A DNA stretch of 64,000 nucleotides from Megalopta genalis (taxonomy: Eukaryota > Arthropoda > Insecta > Hymenoptera > Halictidae): assembly GCF_051020955.1 (NCBI RefSeq), contig NW_027476296.1:124001-188000 (forward strand), in the 5' to 3' direction. Of the stretch, positions 13,591 through 27,563 are shown piece after piece. The position numbers and the translations under genes are program-made. The notes below the pieces were generated by a model. It saw only the letters and a list, made by a program, of their open reading frames with translations, was not told the DNA's origin and did not search any database. Each line of letters starts with the position of its first letter. Position 1 is the stretch's first letter.

Positions 13591-15538
13591 GATTAGATGC
13601 TAAATCATGTGTTTCGCATGGATTTGAAGCTAACTCGTTTTTTTCGCATGCAGTTGAAGCTAAGTCATGTACATCACAAGTATTTGAAGCTAAACCATTT
13701 GTTTCGCATGGACTCGAAGATAAGCCATCTAGTTCTCATTGATTTGAAGCTAAATCATGTGTTTCGCATGGATTTGAATCTAACTCGTTTGTTTCGCATG
13801 CTGTTGAAGCTAAATCATGTACATCACAAGTATTTGAAGCTAAACCATTTGTCGCATGCATTCGAAGATAATCCATCTACTTCGCATTAATTTGAAGCTA
13901 AATCATGTGTTTCGCTTGGATTTGAAGATAACTCGTTTGTTTCGCATGCTGTTGAAGCTAAATCATGTATATCACAAGTATTTGAAGCTAAACCATTTGT
14001 TTCGCATGGATTCGAAGATAAGCCTCCTACTTCGCATTGATTTGAAGCTAAATCATGTGTTTCGCTTGGATTTGAAGATAACTCGTTTGTTTCGCATGCT
14101 GTTGAAGCTAAATCATGTATATCACAAGTATTTGAAGCTAAACCATTTGTTTCGCATGGATTCGAAGATAAGCCTCCTACTTCGCATTGATTTGAAGCTA
14201 AATCATGTGTTTCGCATGGATTTGAAGCTAACTCGTTTGTTTCGCATGCAGTTGAAGCTGAACCATGTATATCACAAGTATTTGAAGCTAAACTATTCGT
14301 TTCGCATGGATTCGAAGGTAATCCATCTACTTCGCATTAATTTGAAGCTAAATCATGTGTTTCGCTTGGATTTGAAGATAACTCGTTTGTTTCGCATGCT
14401 GTTGAAGCTAAATCATGTATATCACAAGTATTTGAAGCTAAACCATTTGTTTCGCATGGATTCGAAGATAAGCCTCCTACTTCGCATTGATTTGAAGCTA
14501 AATCATGTGTTTCGCATGGATTTGAAGCTAACTCGTTTGTTTCGCATGCAGTTGAAGCTGAACCATGTATATCACAAGTATTTGAAGCTAAACTATTCGT
14601 TTCGCATGGATTCGAAGGTAAGCCTTCCACTTCACATTGATTTGAAGCTAAATCATGTGTTTCGCATGGATTTGAAGTTAACTCGTTTGTTTCGCATGCA
14701 GTTGAAACTAAATCATGTATATCACAAGTATTTGCAGCTAAACCATTTGTTTCGCATCGATTCGAAGATAACCCTTCTACTTCGCATTGATTTGAAGTTA
14801 AATCATGTGTTTCGCATGGATTTGAATCTAACTCGTTTATTTCGCATGCTGTTGAAGCTAAATCATGTATATCGCAAGTATATGAAGCTAATCCAATTGT
14901 TTCGCATGGATTCGAACATAAGCCTTCTACTTCGCATTGATTTGAAGCTAAATCATGTGTTTCGCATGGATTTGAATCTAACTCGTTTGTTTCGCATGCT
15001 GTTGAAGCTAAATCATGTATATCACAAGTATTTGAAGCTAAACCATTTGTTTCGCATGGATTCGAAGATAAGCCTCCTACTTCGCATTGATTTGAAGCTA
15101 AATCATGTGTTTCTCATGGATTTGAAGCTAACTCGTTTGTTTCGCATGCAGTTGAAGCTGAACCATGTATATCACAAGTATTTGAAGCTAAACTATTCGT
15201 TTCGCATGGATTCGAAGGTAAGCCTTCCACTTCACATTGATTTGAAGCTAAATCATGTGTTTCGCATGGGTTTGAAGTTAAGTCGTTTGTTTCGCATGCA
15301 GTTGAAGCTAAATCATGTATATCACAAGTATTTGCAGCTAAACCATTCGTTTCGCATGGATTCGAAGATAACCCTTCTACTTCGCATTGATTTGAAGCTA
15401 AATCATGTGTTTCGCATGGATTTGAGTCTAACTCGTTTGTTTCGCATGCTGTTGAAGCTAAATCAAGTGTATCGCAAGTATTTGAAGCCAAATCATTTGC
15501 TTCGCATGGATTCGAAAATCAGCCTTCTACTTCGCATT
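13591..15538 (+). repeat. 1948-bp HOR, copy 2
   Basis: This is a head-to-tail partner of the previous copy, again 1948 bp with the D deletion near 13850. Differences include AGCCTCC for AGTCTCC near 14465, CATCGATTCG near 14757, TTCTCATGG near 15112 and ATCGCAAG near 15472. The period continues for about 130 bp past 15539 and then diverges. Confidence 0.92.
13831..13889 (+). repeat. Composite deletion haplotype 'J' (prototype)
   Basis: A 28-bp D module ending TTTGTCGCATG is fused to an E module that begins CATTCGAAGA and contains AATCCATC. It is followed by an A module starting AATTTG. The D module lacks two bases. The whole linked set recurs near 960, 1411, 3958, 5607, 6057, 7257, 9206, 9655, 11903, 13850, 16699, 17446, 27496, 35024, 39521, 41171, 44319, 45517, 45815, 46413, 46711, 47760, 48058, 48656, 48954, 49553, 57135, 61934 and 62382. 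Modified forms lie near 52402, 52851 and 54287. Nearly all are preceded by a C module with GTACATCAC. A stop (TAA) arises here on both strands. Confidence 0.9.
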
Positions 15539-15838
15539 GATTAGATGCTAAATCATGTGTTTCGCATGGATTTGAAGCTAACTCGTTTTTTTCGCATGCA
15601 GTTGAAGCTAAGTCATGTACATCACAAGTATTTGAAGCTAAACCATTTGTTTCGCATGGACTCGAAGATAGTGCATCTACTTCGCATTGATTTGAAGATA
15701 AATCATGTGTTTCGCATCAATTTGAATCCAACTCGTTTGTTTCGCATACTGTTGGAACTAAATCATGTATATCACAAGTATTTGAAGATAAACCATTTGT
15801 TTCGCATTTATTCGAAGATAACCCTTCTACTTCGCATT

Positions 15839-16138
15839 GATTTGAAGCTAAATCATGTGTTTCGCATGGATTTGGATCTAACTCGTTTATTTCGCATGCT
15901 GTTGAAGCTAAATCATGTGTATCACAAGTAAATGAATCTAATCCATTTGTTTCGCATGGATTCGAAGATAAGCCTTCCACTTCGCATTGATTTGAAGCTA
16001 AATCATGTGTTTCGCATGGATTTGAAGCTAACTCGTTTGTTTCGCATGCAGTTGAAGCTAAATCATGTATATCACAAGTATTTGCAGCTAAACCATTTGT
16101 TTCGCATGGATTCGAAGATAACCCTTCTACTTCGCATT
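15839..16138 (+). repeat. 300-bp (two-unit) duplication, copy 1
   Basis: These two units carry GATTTGGATC (B) and GTGTATCACAAG (C) and are repeated at 16139. Visible differences are few: AATGAATC against TATGAATC near 15931, and TTTGAAGC against TTTGCAGC at the end. Confidence 0.85.
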
Positions 16139-16438
16139 GATTTGAAGCTAAATCATGTGTTTCGCATGGATTTGGATCTAACTCGTTTATTTCGCATGCT
16201 GTTGAAGCTAAATCATGTGTATCACAAGTATATGAATCTAATCCATTTGTTTCGCATGGATTCGAAGATAAGCCTTCCACTTCGCATTGATTTGCAGCTA
16301 AATCATGTGTTTCGCATGGATTTGAAGTTAACTAGTTTGTTTCGCATGCAGTTGAAGCTAAATCATGTATATCACAAGTATTTGCAGCTAAACCATTTGT
16401 TTCGCATGGATTCGAAGATAGCCCTTCTACTTCGCATT
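16139..16438 (+). repeat. 300-bp (two-unit) duplication, copy 2
   Basis: This is the partner of 15839-16138. It overlaps the start of the 748-bp HOR, so two duplication periods are superimposed here. A TAG appears in its B module near 16333 (AACTAGTTTG in place of AACTCGTTTG). Confidence 0.82.
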
Positions 16439-17036
16439 GATTTCAAGTTAAATCATGTGTTTCGCATGCATTTGAATCTAACTCGTTTATTTCGTATGGT
16501 GTTGAAGCTAAATCATGTATATCACAAGTATATGAAGCTAATCCATTTGTTTCGCATGTATTCGAAGATAAGCCATCTAGTTCGCATTGATTTGAAGCTA
16601 AATCATGTGTTTCGCATGGATTTGAATCTAACTCGTTTGTTTCGCATGCTGTTGAAGCTAAATCATGTACATCACAAGTATTTGAAGCTAAACCATTTGT
16701 CGCATGCATTCGAAGATAATCCATCTACTTCGCATTAATTTGAAGCTAAATCATGTGTTTCGCTTGGATTTGAAGATAACTCGTTTGTTTCGCATGCTGT
16801 TGAAGCTAAATCATGTATATCACAAGTATTTGAAGCTAAACCATTTGTTTCGCATGGATTCGAAGATAAGCCTCCTACTTCGCATTGATTTGAAGCTAAA
16901 TCATGTGTTTCGCATGGATTTGAAGCTAACTCGTTTGTTTCGCATGCAGTTGAAGCTGAACCATGTATATCACAAGTATTTGAAGCTAAACTATTCGTTT
17001 CGAATGGATTCGAAGGTAAGCCTTCCACTTCACATT
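16289..17036 (+). repeat. 748-bp HOR, copy 1
   Basis: This copy is five units minus two bases (deletion haplotype near 16699). Its partner starts at 17037. It contains the linked TTTCAAGTTAAATC, TCGTATGGTG and CATGTATTCG variants, which also recur near 25.9, 27.2 and 62.1 kb. Confidence 0.8.
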
Positions 17037-17784
17037 GATTTGAAGCTAAATCATGTGTTTCGCATGGATTTGAAGTTAACTCGTTTGTTTCGCATGCAGT
17101 TGAAGATAAATCATGTATATCACAAGTATTTGCAGCTAAACCATTTGTTTCGCATGGATTCGAAGATAGCCCTTCTACTTCGCATTGATTTCAAGTTAAA
17201 TCATGTGTTTCGCATGCATTTGAATCTAACTCGTTTATTTCGTATGGTGTTGAAGCTAAATCATGTATATCACAAGTATATGAAGCTAATCCATTTGTTT
17301 CGCATGTATTCGAAGATAAGCCATCTAGTTCGCATTGAGTTGAAGCTAAATCATGTGCTTCGCATGGATTTGAATCTAACTCGTTTGTTTCGCATGCTGT
17401 TGAAGCTAAATCATGTACATCACAAGTATTTGAAGCTAAACCATTTGTCGCATGCATTCGAAGATAATCCATCTACTTCGCATTAATTTGAAGCTAAATC
17501 ATGTGTTTCGCTTGGATTTGAAGATAACTCGTTTGTTTCGCATGCTGTTGAAGCTAAGTCATGTATATCACAAGTATTTGAAGCTAAACCATTTGTTTCG
17601 CATGGATTCGAAGATAAGCCTCCTACTTCGCATTGATTTGAAGCTAAATCATGTGTTTCGCATGGATTTGAAGCTAACTCGTTTGTTTCGCATGCAGTTG
17701 AAGCTGAACCATGTATATCACAAGTATTTGAAGCTAAACTATTTGTTTCGCATGGATTCGAAGGTAAGCCTTCCACTTCACATT
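17037..17784 (+). repeat. 748-bp HOR, copy 2
   Basis: This is the partner of 16289-17036. Its J haplotype near 17446 lies 748 bp after the first. The segment from about 17095 to 18505 is copied again near 62030-63440 (offset 44,935 bp). Confidence 0.8.
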
Positions 17785-18264
17785 GATTTGAAGCTAAATC
17801 ATGTGTTTCGCATGGATTTGAAGTTAACTCGTTTGTTTCGCATGCAGTTGAAACTAAATCATGTATATCACAAGTATTTGCAGCTAAACCATTTGTTTCG
17901 CATGGATTCGAAGATAACCCTTCTACTTCGCATTGATTTGAAGTTAAATCATGTGTTTCGCATGGATTTGAATCTAACTCGTTTATTTCGCATGCTGTTG
18001 AAGCTAAATCATGTATATCGCAAGTATATGAAGCTAATCCAATTGTTTCGCATGGATTCGAACATAAGCCTTCTACTTCGCATTGATTTGAAGCTAAATC
18101 ATGTGTTTCGCATGGATTTAAATCTAACTCGTTTGTTTCGCATGCTGTTGAAGCTAAATCGTGTATATCACAAGTATTTGAAGCTATATCATATGTTTCG
18201 AATGGATTCGAAGATAAGCCTCCTACTTCGCATTGATTTGAAGTTAAATCATGTGTTTCGCATG

Positions 18265-18919
18265 GATTTGAAGCTAACTCGCTTGTTTCGCATGCAGTTG
18301 AAGCTGAACCATGTATTTCACAAGTATTTGAAGCTATATCATATGTTTCGCATGGATTCGAAGGTAAGCCTTCCACTTCGCATTGATTTGAAGCTAAATC
18401 ATGTGTTTCGCATGGATTTGAAGTTAACTCGTTTGTTTCGCATGCAGTTGAAGCTAAATCATGTATATCACAAGTATTTGCAGCTAAACCATTTGTTTCG
18501 CATGGATTCGAAGATAACCCTTCTACTTCGCATTGATTTGAAGCTAAATCATGTGTTACGCATGGATTTGGATCTAACTCGTTTATTTCGCATGCTGTTG
18601 AAGCTAAATCATGTGTAACACAAGTATATGAATCTAATCGATTTGTTTCGCATGGATTCGAAGATAAGCCTTCCACTTCTCATTGATTTGAAGCTAAATC
18701 ATGTGTTTCGCATGGATTTGAAGCTAACTCGTTTGTTTCGCATGCAGTTGAAGCTGAACCATGTATATCACAAGTATTTGAAGCTAAACTATTCGTTTCG
18801 CATGGATTCGAAGGTAAGCCTTCCACTTCGCATTGATTTGAAGCTAAATCATGTGTTTCGCATGGATTTGAAGTTAACTCGTTTGTTTCGCATGCAGTTG
18901 AAGCTAAATCATGTATATC
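18265..18919 (+). repeat. 1350-bp offset duplication, copy 1
   Basis: About 655 bp here match 19615-20269 at an offset of exactly nine units. Marker variants shared by both are AACTCGCTTG (B), TGTTACGCATGG (A), TGTAACACAAG (C) and CTTCTCATTG (E). The same marker set reappears near 59.0-59.4 kb, and part of it near 61.6 kb. Confidence 0.82.
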
Positions 18920-19614
18920 ACAAGCATTTGCAGCTAAACCATTTGTTTCGCATGGATTCGAAGATAACCCTTCTACTTCGCATTGATTTGAAGTTAAATC
19001 ATGTGTTTCGCATGGATTTGAATCTAACTCGTTTATTTCGCATGCTGTTGAAGCTAAATCATGTATATCACAAGTATTTGAAGCTAAACCATTTGTTTCG
19101 CATGGATTCGAAGATAAGCCTCCTACTTCGCATTAATTTGAAGCTAAATCATGTGTTTCGCATGGATTTGAATCTAACTCGTTTGTTTCGCATGCTGTTG
19201 AAGCTAAATCATGTATATCACAAGTATTTGAAGCTAAACCATTTGTTTCGCATGGATTCGAAGATAAGCCTCCTACTTCGCATTGATTTGAAGCTAAATC
19301 ATGTGTTTCGCATGGATTTGAAGCTAACTCGTTTGTTTCGCATGCAGTTGAAGCTGAACCATGTATATCACAAGTATTTGAAGCTAAACTATTCGTTTCG
19401 CATGGATTCGAAGGTAAGCCTTCCACTTCACATTGATTTGAAGCTAAATCATGTGTTTCGCATGGGTTTGAAGTTAAGTCGTTTGTTTCGCATGCAGTTG
19501 AATCTAAATCATGTATATCACAAGTATTTGCAGCTAAACCATTTGTTTCGCATGGATTCGAAGATAACCCTTCTACTTCGCATTGATTTGAAGCTAAATC
19601 ATGTGTTTCGCATG

Positions 19615-20269
19615 GATTTGAAGCTAACTCGCTTGTTTCGCATGCAGTTGAAGCTGAACCATGTATTTCACAAGTATTTGAAGCTATATCATATGTTTCG
19701 CATGGATTCGAAGGTAAGCCTTCCACTTCGCATTGATTTGAAGCTAAATCATGTGTTTCGCATGGATTTGAAGTTAACTCGTTTGTTTCGCATGCAGTTG
19801 AAGCTAAATCATGTATATCACAAGTATTTGCAGCAAAACCATTTGTTTCGCATGGATTCGAAGATAACCCTTCTACTTCGCATTGATTTGAAGCTAAATC
19901 ATGTGTTACGCATGGATTTGGATCTAACTCGTTTATTTCGCATGCTGTTGAAGCTAAATCATGTGTAACACAAGTATATGAATCTAATCGATTTGTTTCG
20001 CATGGATTCGAAGATAAGCCTTCCACTTCTCATTGATTTGAAGCTAAATCATGTGTTTCGCATGGATTTGAAGCTAACTCGTTTGTTTCGCATGCAGTTG
20101 AAGCTGAACCATGTATATCACAAGTATTTGAAGCTAAACTATTCGTTTCGCATGGACTCGAAGGTAAGCCTTCCACTTCGCATTGATTTGAAGCTAAATC
20201 ATGTGTTTCGCATGGATTTGAAGTTAACTCGTTTGTTTCGCATGCAGTTGAAGCTAAATCATGTATATC
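19615..20269 (+). repeat. 1350-bp offset duplication, copy 2
   Basis: This is the partner of 18265-18919, with GGACTCG for GGATTCG near 20154 as one difference. It ends where the first copy continues with CAAGCATTTG and this copy with CGCAAGTATATG. A nearby B module has lost one T near 20538 (TTTGTTCGCATG). Confidence 0.82.
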
Positions 20270-20933
20270 GCAAGTATATGAAGCTAATCCAATTGTTTCG
20301 CATGGATTCGAACATAAGCCTTCTACTTCGCATTGATTTGAAGCTAAATCATGTGTTTCGCATGGATTTGAATCTAACTCGTTTGTTTCGCATGCTGTTG
20401 AAGCTAAATCATGTATATCACAAGTATTTGAAGCTAAACCATTTGTTTCGCATGGATTCGAAGATAAGCCTCCTACTTCGCATTGATTTGAAGCTAAATC
20501 ATGTGTTTCGCATGGATTTGAAGCTAACTCGTTTGTTCGCATGCAGTTGAAGCTGAACCATGTATATCACAAGTATTTGAAGCTAAACTATTCGTTTCGC
20601 ATGGATTCGAAGGTAAAACTTCCACTTCACATTGATTTGAAGCTAAATCATGTGTTTCGCATGGGTTTGAAGTTAAGTCGTTTGTTTCGCATGCAGTTGA
20701 ATCTAAATCATGTATATCACAAGTATTTGCAGCTAAACCATTTGTTTCGCATGGATTCTAAGATAACCCGTCTACTTCGCATTGATTTGAAGCTAAATCA
20801 TGTGTTTCGCATGGATTTGAGTCTAACTCGTTTGTTTCGCATGCTGTTGAAGCTAAATCAAGTGTATCACAAGTATTTGAAGCCAAATCATTTGCTTCGC
20901 ATGGATTCGAAAATCAGCCTTCTACTTCGCATT

Positions 20934-23334
20934 GATTAGATGCTAAATCATGTGTTTCGCATGGATTTGAAGCTAACTCGTTTTTTTCGCATGCAGTTGA
21001 AGCTAAATCATGTACATCACAAGTATTTGAAGCTAAACCATTTGTTTCACATGGACTCGAAGATAGTGCATCTACTTCGCATTGATTTGAAGATAAATCA
21101 TGTGTTTCGCATGGATTTGAATCCAACTCTTTTGTTTCGCATACTGTTGGAACTAAATCATGTATATCACAAGCATTTGAAGATAAACCATTTGTTTCGC
21201 ATTTATTCGAAGATAACCCTTCTACTTCGCATTGATTTGAAGCTAAATCATGTGTTTCGCATGGATTTGGATCTAACTCGTTTATTTCGCATGCTGTTGA
21301 AGCTAAATCATGTGTATCACCAGTATATGAATCTAATCCATTTGTTTCGCATGGATTCGAAGATAAGCCTTCTACTTCGCATTGATTTGAAGCTAAATCA
21401 TGTGTTTCGCATGGATTTGAGTCTAACTCGTTTGTTTCGCATGCTGTTGAAGCTAAATCAAGTGTATCACAAGTATTTGAAGCCAAATCATTTGCTTCGC
21501 ATGGATTCGAAAATCAGCCTTCTACTTCGCATTGATTAGATGCTAAATCATGTGTTTCGCATGGATTTGAAGCTAACTCGTTTTTTTCGCATGCAGTTGA
21601 AGCTAAATCATGTACATCACAAGTATTTGAAGCTAAACCATTTGTTTCGCATGGATTCGAAGACAGTGCATCTACTTCGCATTGATTTGAAGATAAATCA
21701 TGTGTTTAGCATGGATTTGAATCCAACTCGTTTGTTTCGCATGCTGTTGGAACTAAATCATGTATATCACAAGTATTTGAAGCTATATCATTTGTTTCGC
21801 ATTTATTCGAAGATAACCCTTCTACTTCGCATTGATTTGAAGCTAAATCATGTGTTTCGCATGGATTTTGGATCTAACTCGTTTATTTCGCATGCTGTTG
21901 AAGCTAAATCATGTGTATCACAAGTATATGAATCTAATCGATTTGTTTCGCATGGATTCGAAGATAAGCCTTCCACTTCTCATTGATTTGAAGCTAAATC
22001 ATGTGTTTCGCATGGATTTGAAGTTAACTCGTTTGTTTCGCATGCAGTTGAAGCTAAATCATGTATATCACAAGTATTTGAAGCTAAACTATTCGTTTCG
22101 CATGGATTCGAAGGTAAGCCTTCCACTTCGCATTGATTTGAAGCTAAATCATGTGTTTCGCATGGATTTGAAGTTAACTCGTTTGTTTCGCATGCAGTTG
22201 AAGCTAAATCATGTATATCACAAGCATTTGCAGCTAAACCATTTGTTTCGCATGGATTCGAAGATAACCCTTCTACTTCGCATTGATTTGAAGTTAAATC
22301 ATGTGTTTTGCATGGATTTGAATCTAACTCGTTTATTTCGCATGCTGTTGAAGCTAAATCATGTATATCGCAAGTATATGAAGCTAATCCAATTGTTTCG
22401 CATGGATTCGAACATAAGCCTTCTACTTCGCATTGATTTGAAGCTAAATCATGTGTTTCGCATGGATTTGAATCTAACTCGTTTGTTTCGCATGCTGTTG
22501 AAGCTAAATCATGTATATCACATGTATTTGAAGCTAAACCATTTGTTTCGCATGGATTCGAAGATAAGCCTCCTACTTCGCATTGATTTGAAGCTAAATC
22601 ATGTGTTTCGCATGGATTTGAAGCTAACTCGTTTGTTTCGCATGCAGTTGAAGCTGAACCATGTATATCACAAGTATTTGAAGCTAAACTATTCGTTTCG
22701 CATGGATTCGAAGGTAAGCCTTCCACTTCACATTGATTTGAAGCTAAATCATGTGTTTCGCATGGGTTTGAAGTTAAGTCGTTTGTTTCGCATGCAGTTG
22801 AATCTAAATCATGTATATCACAAGTATTTGCAGCTAAACCATTTGTTTCGCATGGATTCGAAGATAACCCTTCTACTTCGCATTGATTTGAAGCTAAATC
22901 ATGTGTTTCGCATGGATTTGAGTCTAACTCGTTTGTTTCGCATGCTGTTGAAGCTAAATCAAGTGTATCACAAGTATTTGAAGCCAAATCATTTGCTTCG
23001 CATGGATTCGAAAATCAGCCTTCTACTTCGCATTGATTAGATGCTAAATCATGTGTTTCGCATGGATTTGAATCCAACTCGTTTGTTTCGCATACTGTTG
23101 GAACTAAATCATGTACATCACAAGTATTTGAAGATAAACCATTTGTTTCGCATGGATTCGAAGATAACCCTTCTACTTCGCATTGATTTGAAGCTAAATC
23201 ATGTGTTTCGCATGGATTTGAGTCTAACTCGTTTGTTTCGCATGCTGTTGAAGCTAAATCAAGTGTATCACAAGTATATGAAGCCAAATCATTTGCTTCG
23301 CATGGATTCGAAAATCAGCCTTCTACTTCGCATT
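20934..23334 (+). repeat. 2401-bp HOR, copy 1
   Basis: This copy is 16 units plus one base. GATTAGATGC boundaries inside it fall at 20934, 21534 and 23035, so it is built as 600 + 1501 + 300 bp. The extra base is a T near 21867 (GGATTTTGGATC), absent from copy 2. It also holds a TTTAGCATGG variant near 21707, which puts TAA into the - strand frame. Confidence 0.9.
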
Positions 23335-25620
23335 GATTAGATGCTAAATCATGTGTTTCGCATGGATTTGAAGCTAACTCGTTTTTTTCGCATGCAGTTG
23401 AAGCTAAATCATGTACATCACAAGTATTTGAAGCTAAACCATTTGTTTCACATGGACTCGAAGATAGTGCATCTACTTCGCATTGATTTGAAGATAAATC
23501 ATGTGTTTCGCATGGATTTGAATCCAACTCGTTTGTTTCGCATACTGTTGGAACTAAATCATGTATATCACAAGTATTTGAAGATAAACCATTTGTTTCG
23601 CATTTATTCGAAGATAACCCTTCTACTTCGCATTGATTTGAAGCTAAATCATGTGTTTCGCATGGATTTGGATCTAACTCGTTTATTTCGCATGCTGTTG
23701 AAGCTAAATCATGTGTATCACAAGTATATGAATCTAATCCATTTGTTTCGCATGGATTCGAAGATAAGCCTTCTACTTCGCATTGATTTGAAGCTAAATC
23801 ATGTGTTTCGTATGGATTTGAGTCTAACTCGTTTGTTTCGCATGCTGTTGAAGCTAAATCAAGTGTATCACAAGTATTTGAAGCCAAATCATTTGCTTCG
23901 CATGGATTCGAAAATCAGCCTTCTACTTCGCATTGATTAGATGCTAAATCATGTGTTTCGCATGGATTTGAAGCTAACTCGTTTTTTTCGCATGCAGTTG
24001 AAGCTAAATCATGTACATCACAAGTATTTGAAGCTAAACCATTTGTTTCGCATGGATTCGAAGACAGTGCATCTACTTCGCATTGATTTGAAGATAAATC
24101 ATGTGTTTAGCATGGATTTGAATCCAACTCGTTTGTTTCGCATGCTGTTGGAATTAAATCATGTATATCACAAGTATTTGAAGCTATATCATTTGTTTCG
24201 CATTTATTCGAAGATAACCCTTCGACTTCGCATTGATTTGAAGCTAAATCATGTGTTTCGCATGGATTTGGATCTAACTCGTTTATTTCGCATGCTGTTG
24301 AAGCTAAATCATGTGTATCACAAGTATATGAATCTAATCGATTTGTTTCGCATGGATTCGAAGATAAGCCTTCCACTTCTCATTGATTTGAAGCTAAATC
24401 ATGTGTTTCGCATGGATTTGAAGTTAACTCGTTTGTTTCGCATGCAGTTGAAGCTAAATCATGTATATCACAAGTATTTGAAGCTAAACTATTCGTTTCG
24501 CATGGATTCGAAGGTAAGCCTTCCACTTCGCATTGATTTGAAGCTAAATCATGTGTTTCGCATGGATTTGAAGTTAACTCGTTTGTTTCGCATGCAGTTG
24601 AAGCTAAATCATGTATATCACAAGCATTTGCAGCTAAACCATTTGTTTCGCATGGATTCGAAGATAACCCTTCTACTTCGCATTGATTTGAAGTTAAATC
24701 ATGTGTTTTGCATGGATTTGAATCTAACTCGTTTTTTTTCGCATGCTGTTGAAGCTAAATCATGTATATCGCAAGTATATGAAGCTAATCCAATTGTTTC
24801 GCATGGATTCGAACATAAGCCTTCTACTTCGCATTGATTTGAAGCTAAATCATGTGTTTCGCATGGATTTGAATCTAACTCGTTTGTTTCGCATGCTGTT
24901 GAAGCTAAATCATGTATATCACATGTATTTGAAGCTAAACCATTTGTTTCGCATGGATTCGAAGATAAGCCTCCTACTTCGCATTGATTTGAAGCTAAAT
25001 CATGTGTTTCGCATGGATTTGAAGCTAACTCGTTTGTTTCGCATGCAGTTGAAGCTGAACCATGTATATCACAAGTATTTGAAGCTAAACTATTCGTTTC
25101 GCATGGATTCGAAGGTAAGCCTTCCACTTCACATTGATTTGAAGCTAAATCATGTGTTTCGCATGGGTTTGAAGTTAAGCCGTTTGTTTCGCATGCAGTT
25201 GAATCTAAATCATGTATATCACAAGTATTTGCAGCTAAACCATTTGTTTCGCATGGATTCGAAGATAACCCTTCTACTTCGCATTGATTTGATGCTAAAT
25301 CATGTGTTTCGCATGGATTTGAGTCTAACTCGTTTGATTCGCATGCTGTTGAAGCTAAATCAAGTGTATCACAATTATTTGAAGCCAAATCATTTGCTTC
25401 GCATGGATTCGAAAATCAGCCTTCTACTTCGCATTGATTAGATGCTAAATCATGTGTTTCGCATGGATTTGAATCCAACTCGTTTGTTTCGCATACTGTT
25501 GGAACTAAATCATGTACATCACAAGTATTTGAAGATAAACCATTTGTTTCGCATGGATTCGAAGATAACCCTTCTACTTCGCATTGATTTGAAGCTAAAT
25601 CATGTGTTTCGCATGGATTT
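23335..25620 (+). repeat. 2401-bp HOR, copy 2
   Basis: This copy has the same boundary pattern (23335, 23935, 25436) as copy 1. Its extra base is elsewhere: the B module near 24733 has CTCG followed by eight T. Each copy therefore gained one base independently after duplication and both still measure 2401 bp between boundaries. Similarity fades after about 25620. Confidence 0.88.
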
Positions 25621-27563
25621 GGATCTAACTCGTTTATTTCGCATGCTGTTGAAGCTAAATCATGTGTATCACAAGTATATGAATCTAATCCATTTGTTTC
25701 GCATGGATTCGAAGATAAGCCTTCCACTTCGCATTGATTTGCAGCTAAATCATGTGTTTCGCATGGATTTGAAGTTAACTCGTTTGTTTCGCATGCAGTT
25801 GAAGCTAAATCATGTATATCACAAGTATTTGCAGCTAAACCATTTGTTTCGCATGGATTCGAAGATAGCCCTTCTACTTCGCATTGATTTCAAGTTAAAT
25901 CATGTGTTTCGCATGCATTTGAATCTAACTCGTTTATTTCGTATGGTGTTGAAGCTAAATCATGTATATCACAAGTATATGAAGCTAATCCATTTGTTTC
26001 GCATGTATTCGAAGATAAGCCTCCTACTTCGCATTGATTTGAAGCTAAATCATGTGTTTCGCATGGATTTGAAGCTAACTCGTTTGTTTCGCATGCAGTT
26101 GAAGCTGAACCATGTATATCACAAGTATTTGCAGCTAAACCATTCGTTTCGCATGGATTCGAAGATAACCCTTCTACTTCGCATTGATTTGAAGCTAAAT
26201 CATGTGTTTCGCATGGATTTGAGTCTAACTCGTTTGTTTCGCATGCTGTTGAAGCTAAATCAAGTGTATCACAAGTATTTGAAGCCAAATCATTTGCTTC
26301 GCATGGATTCGAAAATCAGCCTTCTACTTCGCATTGATTAGATGCTAAATCATGTGTTTCGCATGGATTTGAAGCTAACTCGTTTTTTTCGCATGCAGTT
26401 GAAGCTAAGTCATGTACATCACAAGTATTTGAAGCTAAACCATTTGTTTCGCATGGACTCGAAGATAGTGCATCTACTTCGCATTGATTTCAAGATAAAT
26501 CATGTGTTTCGCATGGATTTGAATCCAACTCGTTTGTTTCGCATACTGTTGGAACTAAATCATGTATATCACAAGTATTTGAAGATAAACCATTTGTTTC
26601 GCATTTATTCGAAGATAACCCTTCTACTTCGCATTGATTTGAAGCTAAATCATGTGTTTCGCATGGATTTGGATCTAACTCGTTTATTTCGCATGCTGTT
26701 GAAGCTAAATCATGTGTGTCACAAGTATATGAATCTAATCCATTTGTTTCGCATGGATTCGAAGATAAGCCTTCCACTTCGCATTGATTTGAAGCTAAAT
26801 CATGTGTTTTGCATGGATTTGAAGCTAACACGTTTGTTTCGCATGCAGTTGAAGCTAAATCATGTATATCACAAGTATTTGCAGCTAAACCATTTGTTTC
26901 GCATGGATTCGAAGATAACCCTTCTACTTCGCATTGATTTGAAGCTAAATCATGTGTTTCGCATGGATTTGGATCTAACTCGTTTATTTCGCATGCTGTT
27001 GAAGCTAAATCATGTGCATCACAAGTATATGAATCTAATCCATTTGTTTCGCATGGATTCGAAGATAAGCCTTCCACTTCGCATTGATTTGCAGCTAAAT
27101 CATGTGTTTCGCATGGATTTGAAGTTAACTAGTTTGTTTCGCATGCAGTTGAAGCTAAATCATGTATATCACAAGTATTTGCAGCTAAACCATTTGTTTC
27201 GCATGGATTCGAAGATAGCCCTTCTACTTCGCATTGATTTCAAGTTAAATCATGTGTTTCGCATGCATTTGAATCTAACTCGTTTATTTCGTATGGTGTT
27301 GAAGCTAAATCATGTATATCACAAGTATATGAAGCTAATCCATTTGTTTCGCATGTATTCGAAGATAAGCCATCTAGTTCGCATTGATTTGAAGCTAAAT
27401 TATGTGTTTCGCATGGATTTGAATCTAGCTCGTTTGTTTCGCATGCTGTTGAAGCTAAATCATGTACATCACAAGTATTTGAAGCTAAACCATTTGTCGC
27501 ATGCATTCGAAGATAATCCATCTACTTCGCATTAATTTGAAGCTAAATCATGTGTTTCGCATG

